Below, one piece after another: positions 18,301 through 27,854 of a stretch of DNA of 56,093 nucleotides. The translations under genes and the position numbers were made by a program. Location: the NCBI RefSeq assembly GCF_938002845.1, contig NZ_CALKZP010000013.1:1-56093 (forward strand), given 5' to 3'. The DNA comes from an uncultured Campylobacter sp. GTDB taxonomy: Bacteria; Campylobacterota; Campylobacteria; Campylobacterales; Campylobacteraceae. Position 1 is the stretch's first letter. Each line of letters opens with the position of its first letter. A model generated the notes under the pieces. The model was not told the DNA's origin. It worked only from the letters and a program-made list of their open reading frames with translations, and searched no databases.

Positions 18301-19329
18301 ATGAAAATTTTAAGAGTATTTTTACTGGCTTTTTGCGTATTTCTTGCTTGTGCAAACGCTAACGACACACAAAAATGGGCGAGTGAGATCACGGCGGGCA
18401 AGCAGATTCCAGCGGATAAGTTTTTGGCTTTTTACCTAAATAAAGACGATCCGAAAACCGTCGTTTTCTCGGAAACGGTCGAAAATATAAATTTAAATTT
18501 CGCTTACGACAAGTTCCACAAAATACCTTCCGAAAAATTTATCGCCTATTGGGTCGGGAATTTCGACTTCAAGCAGGATGTGCAACAGATGATTTTGGCG
18601 GATTTTAGTTGGGCGAATTTACGTATTGCGATAGACGGCGAGCAGATATACGACTCCGAAAATGCTAGAAACAAAGCCGTCGTACATAAATTTAGTAAAG
18701 GGCGCCACAAGATCGAGGTTTGGTTCGCCAACAATTGGCATACCACTAGCCTTTTGGTGGATTTTAAGGATGAGCCAAATTTTTATAAACAAAGCGAGGT
18801 AGCTGCTAAGCTAAAAGGTCAAAATTTCGATATATGGCTAGCTGCCATTTACGAAAGTGATGTGAATGATAATAAAGTAGTCGTCGCGCTAGAAAAATCG
18901 AAAAAGCCGCTTGTAGTGATGCTAAGTTCATATCGTGCCGTACGCTGGGAGGTGTCAAATCCGCATAATAATAAAATTCTAGCCGTACTCGTTTTTAATC
19001 CGATAAGCAGTATAAATTTGAAAGAAAACGTTTATTTGGTGAATCGTGTATACGATGATAATACCAAAATAAGATGCGATTGTGTTGGCGGCGGATCGGA
19101 CTTTCACTGCGATGGCGGAGATATAAGTAGCAAAAACGAGCTCATTAAAAAAGATTTTGGACAAAATTTAAGCGGTTTTAGCGGCTCTCACGACGCGATT
19201 ATGATAAATTTGCCGAGTACTTTGGTGGATGAAAGCGTGTTTGCCAAGGACGCCGAGCTCAAAAAACAAATCGAAATCGATCGTGAAAAGTGCCTAAAAG
19301 GCGGTAAAATAAACGATATTTTTAATTAA
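18301..19329 (+). CDS. secreted protein of unknown function, paralogue 2
   Basis: A 342-residue paralogue of the preceding gene, with signal peptide MKILRVFLLAFCVFLACANA. The start at 18301 follows GGAGGAAAAA; a TTG 12 bases upstream is less likely. Sequence identity to paralogue 1 is obvious from residue 25 onward (QKWASEITAGKQIP, DKFLAFYLNKDDP) and the C-terminal Cys pattern CDCVGGGSDFHCDGG is kept. Its DNA is more AT-rich than paralogue 1, suggesting an old duplication or separate acquisition. The gap between the genes is 27 bases, so they form an operon, with dapD 14 bases further on. Confidence 0.75.
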   Translation: MKILRVFLLAFCVFLACANANDTQKWASEITAGKQIPADKFLAFYLNKDDPKTVVFSETVENINLNFAYDKFHKIPSEKFIAYWVGNFDFKQDVQQMILADFSWANLRIAIDGEQIYDSENARNKAVVHKFSKGRHKIEVWFANNWHTTSLLVDFKDEPNFYKQSEVAAKLKGQNFDIWLAAIYESDVNDNKVVVALEKSKKPLVVMLSSYRAVRWEVSNPHNNKILAVLVFNPISSINLKENVYLVNRVYDDNTKIRCDCVGGGSDFHCDGGDISSKNELIKKDFGQNLSGFSGSHDAIMINLPSTLVDESVFAKDAELKKQIEIDREKCLKGGKINDIFN

Positions 19330-19343
19330 TTTTAGGAGTAAGA

Positions 19344-20540
19344 ATGTCTAAAGAATTTAAAACGATAGAGGAGTTGAATGAGCTTATACAGGGCGTGCGA
19401 GCAGCCAAAGGCTATCGCGATCCGATCATGTGGGCGGTCGGGCGCGTATTTAAGGGGTGCGCGGAGGAGCATAAAAGCCTAAGCGTGAATTACGCGCACG
19501 TAAATTTTAAAGATGGGCTAGTAAGCGCAGCAGTGCTAATCCATGCTCTAACCGAATGCGGCGAGGTCGTGGATTTTAGCGGTAGTGAGTGCGTCCTTCC
19601 GCTGACTCATAAAGCCCTAAAAAAGGCGATCGAGGCTTTAAAATTTCTACAGCTAGACGCCAAAGAGGGCGCGCACAAAAACCTACAGGTGCTGCTCGCG
19701 GTTAAAGAGGCGATGAAATCGGACGAGCACGCGAGCTTTTGCGCTAGTTTTATCTTTGAGGATGCCGCGCCAAAAAGCGTCGAGAGCGTCTATCTTAAGC
19801 TTTATGCGCTTTCGCTAAATCTCTGCGAGCCGCGCACGCTCAATCTAGACGGCGCATTTAGCGTGCTTCCGAATGTCGCATGGGACGAAAACGCTCGCCC
19901 GATCGAGCTTTGGTGGCTGCGTGAAAACGAAATCCATTTAAAAATGCAAGGCCGCTATCCGCGTATCATCAGCGTCGATAAATTTCCGCGCTACCTAAGC
20001 CACGTCGTACCGCCGCAAAACGTTCGGATTTTAGATGACGCGAAGGTGCGTTTGGGTGCGCATATCGCCGCGGGTACGACCGTGATGCCGGGCGCTGCGT
20101 ATGTGAATTTCAACGCAGGCACGATCGGCAGCGTTATGATCGAGGGGCGCGTCAGCAGCTCGGTCGTCGTGGGCGAGGGCAGCGATATAGGCGGCGGCGC
20201 GTCGATTTTGGGCGTGCTAAGCGGCACCAACGGCAATGCTGTGAGCATCGGGAAGCACTGCTTGCTGGGCGCAAACTCCGTCACGGGCATTCCGCTAGGC
20301 GACCGCTGCATCGTGGATGCCGGTATTGCGGTACTTGAGGGCACGAAGGTTTTTATCGCACAAAAGGATCGCGAGGCGCTAGCAGCGCTAAATCCAGGCT
20401 TTGCGTTCGATCGTGAAATTTATAAAGGGCTTGAGCTTGCCGGGCTTAGCGGACTGCACTTCCGACAAAACAGCCAAAGCGGACAGATTACGGCAAGCAT
20501 TAGCAAGCGTGCGATCAAACTCAACGCGGAACTGCATTAA
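19344..20540 (+). CDS. dapD: tetrahydrodipicolinate N-succinyltransferase
   Basis: Succinylates tetrahydrodipicolinate in lysine and meso-diaminopimelate synthesis, feeding peptidoglycan. The 398-residue protein is of the long campylobacter DapD type. The C-terminal half is a left-handed beta-helix of hexapeptide repeats (IGGGASILGVLSGTN, GKHCLLGANSVTGIPLG, CIVDAGIAVLEG). The ATG follows TTTTAGGAG. It lies 14 bases after the secreted paralogue and may be co-transcribed with it. Confidence 0.93.
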   Translation: MSKEFKTIEELNELIQGVRAAKGYRDPIMWAVGRVFKGCAEEHKSLSVNYAHVNFKDGLVSAAVLIHALTECGEVVDFSGSECVLPLTHKALKKAIEALKFLQLDAKEGAHKNLQVLLAVKEAMKSDEHASFCASFIFEDAAPKSVESVYLKLYALSLNLCEPRTLNLDGAFSVLPNVAWDENARPIELWWLRENEIHLKMQGRYPRIISVDKFPRYLSHVVPPQNVRILDDAKVRLGAHIAAGTTVMPGAAYVNFNAGTIGSVMIEGRVSSSVVVGEGSDIGGGASILGVLSGTNGNAVSIGKHCLLGANSVTGIPLGDRCIVDAGIAVLEGTKVFIAQKDREALAALNPGFAFDREIYKGLELAGLSGLHFRQNSQSGQITASISKRAIKLNAELH

Positions 20541-20900
20541 ATTTATAAATTTAAACGGCGGGCGCAGATCGGCTGGAGCTTTTTTAAGCTGCGTTAAATC
20601 TATAACTTAAACGGCGAGTTTGAAAAAGATACGGACGATCTCGCCGCACGCCGCTTTGAGCGAGCGCATGCGATCCGTCGCAAAATTTCTACTCATAGAA
20701 TTTCACGCGGAATTTAAAGAATTTTTGCCGCGATTTAGAAAATTTCTAGCGGTGATTTATGGAATTTACGCCGCTATTTTAATGTAAGTAATTTTGGCGG
20801 CTCGCGGATTTTTGCCGCGCAGAGGGTTCTTAAATTTTAAAAATAGATTGAATTTAAAATTTTAATATGATAGATTTCAAATAAAAATAAGGAGATAAAA
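20541..20900. other. 360 bp spacer with a putative promoter for the next gene
   Basis: No gene. AAATTT-core texture to about 20840, then a candidate -10 box TATGAT at 20866-20871, about 30 bases before ATG 20901, with AAGGAG between. Confidence 0.45.
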
Positions 20901-21281
20901 ATGAAAAAATTTATACTCGCCCTGTTTGGCGTATTTATCTGCACTGCGGCGCTTGGGGGAGATGCCGAGCGCTGCAAAGCTTTGGCGGACGCCGTAAATG
21001 GGCACAGTCACCCCGCGACTAAAAATATGGAGTTGGGCGCGGCTACATGCGAGGGCGATAAATTTGTAATTCCCACGATTCTAAAAAATGAAATTTGGGA
21101 CAAAGTAGATCCCAAAATCAAGCAAAATTTTGAAAGCATTTTGCGCGCCAACAGGCAAAAGGACGTCTGCGCGATGATGAAAGCGGGCGGTCTAAATCGC
21201 ATAGGCGTACGAGAATTTCTGCAAAGCGGCGAAAAAATCGCCGATCTGGCCTATACGCGCAGCGATTGCGGCTTGGAATAA
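20901..21281 (+). CDS. small periplasmic Cys-containing protein, unknown
   Basis: A 126-residue protein with signal peptide MKKFILALFGVFICTAALGG. The mature part has four Cys (ERCKALAD, ATCEGDK, DVCAMMK, SDCGLE), suggesting two disulfides. The ATG follows AAGGAGATAAAA. It is followed 20 bases later by the cation-efflux gene, which could share its transcript. No family recognised. Confidence 0.7.
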   Translation: MKKFILALFGVFICTAALGGDAERCKALADAVNGHSHPATKNMELGAATCEGDKFVIPTILKNEIWDKVDPKIKQNFESILRANRQKDVCAMMKAGGLNRIGVREFLQSGEKIADLAYTRSDCGLE

Positions 21282-21301
21282 AATTTCAAAGGAAATAAAT
21301 A

Positions 21302-22429
21302 ATGGAAGTACCTCAAGCGGCGTATAGCAGAGATAAAATTATCGTTCGCACCGGTGTGATCGGTATCGTTTCAAATGTAATTTTAGCGGCATTTAAGGGC
21401 GTCGTGGGGCTGATTTCGGGCTCGATCGCGATCGTGCTTGATGCCGTAAACAACCTAAGCGACGCACTTTCATCCGTCATTACGATCGTGGGCGTGCATC
21501 TTGCTAGCAAGCAGCCCGATCGCGCGCACCCTTTCGGACACGGCAGGATCGAGTATCTAAGCGCGATCGTAATCGCCGTCATCATCCTCTACACCGGCGG
21601 CGTCTCGCTCGTTGAATCGATCAAAAAGATCATCCATCCGCAAACGGCGAATTATAATGCGGTTTCGCTCGCCATCATCGCCGTGGCGGTCGCGGCGAAA
21701 TTTAGCCTGGGGCTCTATACGCAAAAGACGGGCGAGCGCGTAAATTCCGACTCGCTCATCGCTAGCGGCGTGGACGCCAAATACGACGCGCTCGTATCGC
21801 TAGCCACCCTCGTAGCGGCTTTGATTTCGCTTATTTTCGGGCTGAGCTTGGAGGCGTATCTGGGCGCGATAATTTCGGCGCTTTTAATCAAAACGGCGTA
21901 TGAAATTCTGCGCGATACGATCAGCAAGCTTTTGGGTTCGCGCCCGAGTCTGGAGCTGACGAATGAAATTTACGACGTCGTGCGCGGCTTTGAGGGCGTC
22001 ATCGGCGCGTATGATCTGATGTTTCATGACTACGGGCCCGATAAGATGGTCGGTAGCATCCACATCGAGGTCGCAGAGGACACGACCGCAGCGCAGATCG
22101 ACGCTCTTACACGCCGCATCCAAAACGCCGTTTTTGCGAAATTTAATATCATCCTAGACACCGTAGGAATTTACGCGTTTAATAAAAACGATCCGCGCGC
22201 CACCGAGATCCGCGAACATATCAAGCAGATGGCGCTATCGCACGAGTTCGTTTCGCAGATACATGGATTTTATCTCGACGAGCCAAAACACTCGATCAGC
22301 TTCGACGTTATCGTCGATTTCGCAGCGCCCGACATGGAGGCGACGTTTCGCGCGGTCTGCAAGCAGGTACGTGCCGCGTATCCGAACTACACGCTCATCA
22401 TCACTCGCGATAGCGATTACAGCGGCTAA
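21302..22429 (+). CDS. cation diffusion facilitator (CDF) efflux protein
   Basis: A 375-residue inner-membrane antiporter that should expel divalent metals (Zn, Fe, Mn or Co) using the proton gradient. Six membrane segments occupy about residues 15-210. Metal-site motifs are DAVNNLSDALSSV in segment 2 and HPFGHGRIEYL at its end; DSLIASGVDAKYDALVS lies in segment 5. A C-terminal cytoplasmic domain (about 215-375) contains typical His/Asp residues. The metal cannot be told from sequence. Confidence 0.9.
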   Translation: MEVPQAAYSRDKIIVRTGVIGIVSNVILAAFKGVVGLISGSIAIVLDAVNNLSDALSSVITIVGVHLASKQPDRAHPFGHGRIEYLSAIVIAVIILYTGGVSLVESIKKIIHPQTANYNAVSLAIIAVAVAAKFSLGLYTQKTGERVNSDSLIASGVDAKYDALVSLATLVAALISLIFGLSLEAYLGAIISALLIKTAYEILRDTISKLLGSRPSLELTNEIYDVVRGFEGVIGAYDLMFHDYGPDKMVGSIHIEVAEDTTAAQIDALTRRIQNAVFAKFNIILDTVGIYAFNKNDPRATEIREHIKQMALSHEFVSQIHGFYLDEPKHSISFDVIVDFAAPDMEATFRAVCKQVRAAYPNYTLIITRDSDYSG

Positions 22430-22643
22430 AATTTAAATTGCTCTAGCTTTGGCGGTCTAAATTTAATCGTGCCCGTCCGCGCTCCTTCGGCGAAATTTCA
22501 GAATTTTAAGCTACAATAGGAGAAATTTATCGCAGCTCCGCGCGGCGCAAAAGCTGCAATAAACCGCGAGATGAAATTTGTGCGCAAAACTTAGCAGAAG
22601 CCCGCGCGCAAGGCAACGCAAAGAGAAATTTAAAAGGAAAAAT

Positions 22644-24236
22644 ATGGTTGAAATCAAAGATCTAACGATGCGCTTTGGCAAACAGCTACTTTTTGAAAAC
22701 GTAAATTTGAGCCTCGATAAGGGCAGGCGCTACGGTCTCATCGGCGCAAACGGCGCGGGCAAATCGACGCTGCTTAAAATTTTAAGCGGGCAGATCGAAT
22801 CTAGCAGCGGCGAAATTTTGATTGAAAGCGGGCTTAAAATCGGCGTTTTGGGGCAGGATCAATTCGCCTTTGAAAGCTTCAGCGTCAAAGACGCCGTGCT
22901 TTACGGCAACAAGCGCCTCTATGACGCCGTGCGCGAAAAGACGCAGCTTTACGAAGCGGGCGAGTTTAACGACGAGATAAACGAGCGCCTAGGCGAGCTT
23001 GAGATGATCTGTGCGGAGGAGGATCCCGCCTACGAGTACGAAACGCGGATCGAGAAAATTTTAAGCTCGCTGGGGCTGAACGACTTCGATAAAAAGATGA
23101 GTGAGATCGAGACGAGCGATAAATTTAAGGTTCTTCTCGCACAGGTGCTCTTCCCGCGCCCCGACGTGCTGTTTTTGGACGAGCCTACGAACAACCTCGA
23201 TATCGACGCCATTTCGTGGCTTGAGTTTGAGCTAAATCGCCACACAGGTACGCTCGTAGTCATCAGCCACGACCGCCACTTCTTAAATCGCGTCTGCACG
23301 GACATCCTCGACGTGGACTTTAGGCGGGTGCGCGAATTTAGCGGCAATTACGACGATTGGTTCATAGCGTCCAATCTCATCGCCAAGCAGGCGCAGTTTG
23401 AGCGCGAGAAAAAGCTCAAAGAAAAGGCGGAGCTTGAAAAATTTATCGCTCGCTTCAGCGCCAACGCAAGTAAGGCGAAGCAGGCCACGAGCCGCCAAAA
23501 ACAGCTCGATAAGCTCGATCTTAGCGAGCTTGCGACCTCTTCGCGCAGGGAGCCTAGCATTTTATTTAAACCCGCGCGCGAGATCGGTAATGAAATTTTA
23601 GAGCTAAGCGGCGTAGATATGAGCTTCGGCGAGATTGAAATTTTAAAAAATTTTAATCTCAAGCTCGCTCACGGCGATAAGATCGGCATCATCGGTCGAA
23701 ACGGCGTGGGCAAAAGCACGCTTTGCAAGATCATCATGGGCGAGCTCGCGCCGCAGCGCGGCAAGGTTCACATGGGCGCCACGATCGAGCCCGGGTACTT
23801 CGCGCAGGATACGAATAATAAAATTTCAGGCGAGCTCAAGCTCTACGAATATCTACAAAGCCCGCAGAATAGGGATCTGGATGAAATTCGCAAATGCCTT
23901 GGGCGCATGCTTTTTAGCGGCGCGGAGCAGGAGAAAAGCGTGGGTAGCCTAAGCGGCGGCGAGAAGCACCGCGTGATGCTAAGCAAGCTAATGCTGCAAC
24001 GCCCGAACCTACTGGTGCTTGATGAGCCCAACAACCACCTCGATCTTGAGGCGATCATCGCGCTCGGCGAAGCGCTGTATAACTTCGCGGGCTGCGCGAT
24101 CTGCGTGAGCCATGACCGCGAGCTCATCGACGCGTTTGCAAATAGAATTTTGCACCTCAAAGGAGACGGCGAAATCGTCGATTTTAGGGGCACTTACGAG
24201 GAGTATCGCGAGAGCTTGGGGGCGAGCGATGATTGA
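22644..24236 (+). CDS. ABC-F family ATPase, YbiT type
   Basis: A 530-residue protein with two ATPase domains and no membrane segments, acting on ribosomes like other ABC-F proteins. Start at ATG 22644 after AAAAGGAAAAAT. Walker A motifs are GANGAGKST and GRNGVGKST; Walker B LFLDEPTNNLDI and LVLDEPNNHLDLE; the second signature is LSGGEKHRVM, while the first is degenerate (ETSDKFKVLLAQ), as in E. coli YbiT, where the corresponding loop also departs from LSGGQ. The linker ARFSANASKAKQATSRQKQ also matches YbiT. Overlaps thiS by eight bases. Confidence 0.92.
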   Translation: MVEIKDLTMRFGKQLLFENVNLSLDKGRRYGLIGANGAGKSTLLKILSGQIESSSGEILIESGLKIGVLGQDQFAFESFSVKDAVLYGNKRLYDAVREKTQLYEAGEFNDEINERLGELEMICAEEDPAYEYETRIEKILSSLGLNDFDKKMSEIETSDKFKVLLAQVLFPRPDVLFLDEPTNNLDIDAISWLEFELNRHTGTLVVISHDRHFLNRVCTDILDVDFRRVREFSGNYDDWFIASNLIAKQAQFEREKKLKEKAELEKFIARFSANASKAKQATSRQKQLDKLDLSELATSSRREPSILFKPAREIGNEILELSGVDMSFGEIEILKNFNLKLAHGDKIGIIGRNGVGKSTLCKIIMGELAPQRGKVHMGATIEPGYFAQDTNNKISGELKLYEYLQSPQNRDLDEIRKCLGRMLFSGAEQEKSVGSLSGGEKHRVMLSKLMLQRPNLLVLDEPNNHLDLEAIIALGEALYNFAGCAICVSHDRELIDAFANRILHLKGDGEIVDFRGTYEEYRESLGASDD

Positions 24237-24432
24237 GATCTGCGTAAACGGCGAGCCTCTGCAGCTCGCGCAGGATATGAGCGTGAGCGAGTTTCTACGC
24301 CGGCGCGGACACGATCTGCGCCTAGTGGCGCTCGAGCGCGACGGCGAAATTTTAAAAAAAGAGGCGTGGGAGCGCACGCAGATCTCAAGCGGCAAAAAAT
24401 ATGAGATCGTCGAGTTCGTAGGCGGCGGCTGA
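24229..24432 (+). CDS. thiS: sulfur carrier protein ThiS
   Basis: A 67-residue beta-grasp protein that carries sulfur as a C-terminal thiocarboxylate for the thiazole ring of thiamine. It ends in the required Gly-Gly (EFVGGG, one Gly more than usual). Starts at ATG 24229, inside the end of the ABC-F gene, so it depends on that transcript. Its partner thiF follows only after a 978 bp repeat spacer. Confidence 0.88.
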   Translation: MIEICVNGEPLQLAQDMSVSEFLRRRGHDLRLVALERDGEILKKEAWERTQISSGKKYEIVEFVGGG

Positions 24433-25410
24433 GATCGGAGCTTTGAATTGCGTTAAAAATTACGGCGACCGAGTTTTAAATCTGTTCGGAGGCCGCTAAA
24501 TTTTAATCGGTACGGCGATACGACGACGGAGGCTTAAATTTGCACGTGCGTCGTTAAAATTTTAAGCGATACGGCGGAGCGGAGACATAGCGGTGTTTGG
24601 GATTTTTAAATTTATGAGGAAGCCGCGGTAGTCTGGCGCCTGCGGCGAGCTTTAAATTTTGTAAGCGAACTAAGCCGCGGCGGCGAAACGCAGAAGTTTT
24701 AAAATTCGCTCCGCGGCGATAGAGTTTAAATTTTTATTGCGGTAGCCGAACGTTAATTTGCGTCGCCAGCCGCGGCAGCAGGATGTGGGTTTTAAAACTG
24801 CATCGGCGCCGTAGGCTTGAGCATGGCTTTAAAATTTACGCCGAAGTTGCGGGATTTGGGTGCGGGGTTTAAAATTTACCCCGAGATTTCTGCCGCCATG
24901 TACGCTGCAACGTATGCTGCTGCGTGCCGCTTTTTCGTCGGTCGGGCTTGAAATTTTAAATTTAGCCGCAGCGCGGTTTATTCAGGCGTTTAGCGGCTTT
25001 TAAGTTTGGCGGATCGCTCTAGCGCTTCGCGAATTTAAATTTAACCGATAAGTTGGGTTAATGCGCTAAATTTAGCGGATTTGGCTTGTTCTGTGTTTTC
25101 GTACAGAGGCCCTACGATGGCGCCGTATTAGCTGAACGCAATGCGCGCAGTAGGCTTGAAACATTACGCGTTAAAAGCAGGATGAAATTTGCAGATCAAA
25201 ATCGCGTGCGATGCGCTCGGTGCGCCCCGCGTGCATCGCAGCTCGTGCCAAGCGTTTGTGCGGTGCGTAGTAGCCGCGCAGATTTCTGTCGCAATCGCGC
25301 CGCAATACCGCATCAATGCGCGCTATGTTCGCGCAGATGCAAGGCGCCGCGCGCAAGTTTAAATTTGCGCGATAAATTTAAACGGCAAAAAGATAAAATT
25401 TAGGATCAAA
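24433..25410. repeat. 978 bp repeat spacer between thiS and thiF
   Basis: No credible gene. TTTAAATTT/TTTTAAAATT cores recur every 30-50 bp with GCGGCG-rich words in between. A frame at 25086-25403 lacks protein-like composition and a ribosome-binding site. The spacer must either be transcribed through or hold a separate thiF promoter. Confidence 0.6.
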
Positions 25411-26205
25411 ATGCAGATAAAATTAAACGGCAAAGCTTACGAGACGGGCGCGAGCGATCTTGAGGGGCTGAAGCGCGAGGTTAAATTTAGCGGCGAGATC
25501 GCCGTGATAAACGGCTATGCGAGCACGCAGAATTGCGAGCTGAAAGCTGGCGATGAGCTTTTTTTGCTCGCGCGCGGTGCGGAGCTGGCGCCGCAGGAGC
25601 TTCGCGAGCTGATGTTTGCTCGCAACGCCCCCGCCGTAAACGAGGCGCTACAAGGCTCGCGCGTGGCGATCTGCGGGCTCGGCGGGCTCGGCTCAAACGT
25701 CGCGATCCTGCTTGCGCGCGCAGGCGTGAGCGAGCTCTTTTTGATCGACTTCGACGTCGTCGAGCCGACCAACCTCAACCGCCAGCAGTACGAGATCGGT
25801 GATCTCTACAAGCCCAAAACGGACGCTTTGTGCGAAAAAATCGCGCGCATAAACCCGTTCGTGCGCGTACGAACCTTAAACGAGCGACTTACCGCGCAAA
25901 ACGTAGCCGAAATTTTAAAAAACGAGCGTATAATTTGCGAGTGCTTCGACAACGCGGCGGCGAAAGCGATGATTTTCGATGCGCTCGGCGGAACGGATCG
26001 CTTTTTGATCTGCGCTAGCGGTATGGCTGGCAGCGGCGACGCCAACGAGATCCGCACGACGCGGCTCGGCAAAAACGTCTTCGTATGCGGCGACCGCAAA
26101 AGCGCCGCGGCTCAGGGCGTGGGGCTGCTCGCGCCGCGCGTGGCGATCTGCGCCGCACATCAGGCAAACGTCGCGCTTAGGCTGATTTTAGGCGAGGAGG
26201 GCTAG
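25411..26205 (+). CDS. thiF: ThiS adenylyltransferase with N-terminal ubiquitin-like domain
   Basis: Activates the ThiS C-terminus with ATP in thiazole synthesis. The 264-residue protein has an N-terminal beta-grasp domain (about 1-65, resembling ThiS but without the terminal Gly-Gly) and an E1-like adenylylation domain with GLGGLGSNVAILLARAG, LIDFDVVEPTNLNRQQY and the Asp that binds magnesium. The CxxC zinc pairs of E. coli ThiF are absent. ThiS-like N-terminal domains on ThiF are known in campylobacters. Confidence 0.9.
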   Translation: MQIKLNGKAYETGASDLEGLKREVKFSGEIAVINGYASTQNCELKAGDELFLLARGAELAPQELRELMFARNAPAVNEALQGSRVAICGLGGLGSNVAILLARAGVSELFLIDFDVVEPTNLNRQQYEIGDLYKPKTDALCEKIARINPFVRVRTLNERLTAQNVAEILKNERIICECFDNAAAKAMIFDALGGTDRFLICASGMAGSGDANEIRTTRLGKNVFVCGDRKSAAAQGVGLLAPRVAICAAHQANVALRLILGEEG

Positions 26206-26734
26206 GCCTGGCCGCTAATCGTGCGCTTTGGAGTTTCTAAATTTACGCGCTTGCATTGCCGCTGAATTTAAAGGCCTCGCGCGATTATTTTTGAGAAGCG
26301 GCGAGCGTTTCGGCGGGTATACAGCGCGCGTTTTTAAGACGGCGTGAAATTTACCGCGCGCCGCGTAAATTTAGCCGCGAGATCTAAATTTAAACGACGA
26401 AATTTAAACCATTTGTCGTGCGCAGCTCGCGGGTAAGTAGAATTTTAAAATTTATTCGGCGCGAGCGAACTACTTTTGAACGTAGGATTTAAAATTCCGC
26501 GCAGCGAAGCGAGCCGCAGTCTGCGCGTGAAATTTTAAAATTTTGTGTCGTGGCGTAAAATTTTGACAGGAAATTTTAAAGCTCGGGCGCGGCGTCGTGC
26601 AGCGCGTAAAAATAGCGATAGAAGCAAGGCGCACATCTGTGCCGCAATCTCGCGCTGTATATAATGCACTGCGAGCGCCGATATGTGTCATTTGCGCTGC
26701 GCATAAAACGAAAATTTAAACTAAAGAGGATAGA
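26206..26734. repeat. 529 bp repeat spacer between thiF and thiG
   Basis: No credible gene; AAATTT-core texture. An antisense frame (26470-26691) is repeat-derived. Confidence 0.55.
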
Positions 26735-27496
26735 ATGGACGATAAGCTGATCTTAGGCGGCAGGGAGTTTAGCTCGCGCCTGATAATGGGCTCTGGTAAG
26801 TTCGATCACGCGATGATCGACGCCTGCGTGCGGCACGCGGGCTGTGAGATCGTCACGCTTGCGCTGCGCCGCGTGAACGAAAGCAAGAGCCGCAATATCT
26901 TGGATTTCATCCCTCGCGGCGTCACGCTGCTGCCGAATACCAGCGGCGCGCGAAACGCCGAGGAGGCGCTGCGGATCGCACGGCTCGCGCGCGAGCTGGG
27001 CTGCGGCGACTTCGTAAAGATCGAGATCATAGGCGACAGCAAATATCTTCTGCCCGACAACGCCGAGACGATCAAAGCCTGCGAAGCCCTAGCGCGCGAG
27101 GGCTTCGTGCCGCTTGCCTACATGCACGCCGATCTGTGCGTCGCTCGCGATCTGATAAGCGCAGGGGCTGCCGCCGTGATGCCTCTGGCTGCGCCAATAG
27201 GCTCTAATCGCGGGCTGATGATGCGCGGGATGATCGAAATTTTGCTGGGCGAAATCGACGTTCCGATCATCGTAGATGCGGGGCTCGGCGCGCCTAGCGA
27301 GGCCTGCGAGGCGATGCAGATGGGCTGTGCTGCGGTGATGGTAAATACGGCGATCGCCACGAGCGGGGATCTGGCGCTGATGGCTCGGGCGTTTGCGCTC
27401 GGCGTGCAGGCGGGGCGCGATGCCTACCTGGCGGGGCTCGGTGCCGTTTGCAAAACGGCCAGCGCAAGCTCGCCGCTAACGGGATTTTTGCGCTAG
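26735..27496 (+). CDS. thiG: thiazole synthase
   Basis: Builds the thiazole phosphate of thiamine from deoxyxylulose phosphate, dehydroglycine and ThiS thiocarboxylate. 253 residues, normal length, TIM barrel. Conserved regions: FSSRLIMGSGKF at the N-terminus, LPNTSGARNAEEA, KIEIIGDSKYLLPD, VMPLAAPIGSNRGL and VDAGLGAPSEACEAMQMG. The ATG follows AAAGAGGATAGA. Between this gene and thiH lies an unrelated Sel1 gene on the other strand. Confidence 0.95.
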   Translation: MDDKLILGGREFSSRLIMGSGKFDHAMIDACVRHAGCEIVTLALRRVNESKSRNILDFIPRGVTLLPNTSGARNAEEALRIARLARELGCGDFVKIEIIGDSKYLLPDNAETIKACEALAREGFVPLAYMHADLCVARDLISAGAAAVMPLAAPIGSNRGLMMRGMIEILLGEIDVPIIVDAGLGAPSEACEAMQMGCAAVMVNTAIATSGDLALMARAFALGVQAGRDAYLAGLGAVCKTASASSPLTGFLR

Positions 27497-27854
27497 CGGT
27501 TAAAATTTTAACCGCGCTTGGTTGCGCGAGCCGTGTTTTTTGTACCCAATTCGCTTTTCTTGGGTTTGTACAGATACATATTGCGCAAGCTCGGCGTGGC
27601 AGCCGATAGATGCGGCGTGGAATTTTAAAATTTCGCGCCGTGCAAATTTGCGCCATGTGAGTTAAATCTCAGCACACTTTGTTAAGCCCTATGCCGAACG
27701 ACCTAAATTCCGCACTTCGCTAGGCATCTTAAAGTGTAGTGGCGAAAAGTATAATTTGGCAGCGGTACAATGCGCGGCAAGCTCGGCGATCAAATTTTAA
27801 AATTTAATCGGGCTGAAAGCAGCCCGATCGAGAGAAACCCGATTGATCAGCGGG
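27497..27854. other. 358 bp spacer after thiG
   Basis: No gene seen. AAATTT-core texture near 27620-27800; ATCGGGCTGAAAGCAGCCCGAT around 27808-27829 is a good GC-rich stem-loop and may end transcription from the thiG side or from the Sel1 gene. Confidence 0.4.
27808..27829. terminator. GC-rich stem-loop between convergent thiG and Sel1 gene
   Basis: ATCGGGCTG / AAAG / CAGCCCGAT forms a 9 bp perfect stem. It lies in the convergent gap; there is no long T run directly after it, so termination is an inference. Confidence 0.45.

Noticed and set aside
25086..25403. 105-codon frame in the thiS-thiF spacer
   Set aside because: Arg/Cys-rich composition typical of random GC-rich frames, no RBS, no coupling to neighbours.
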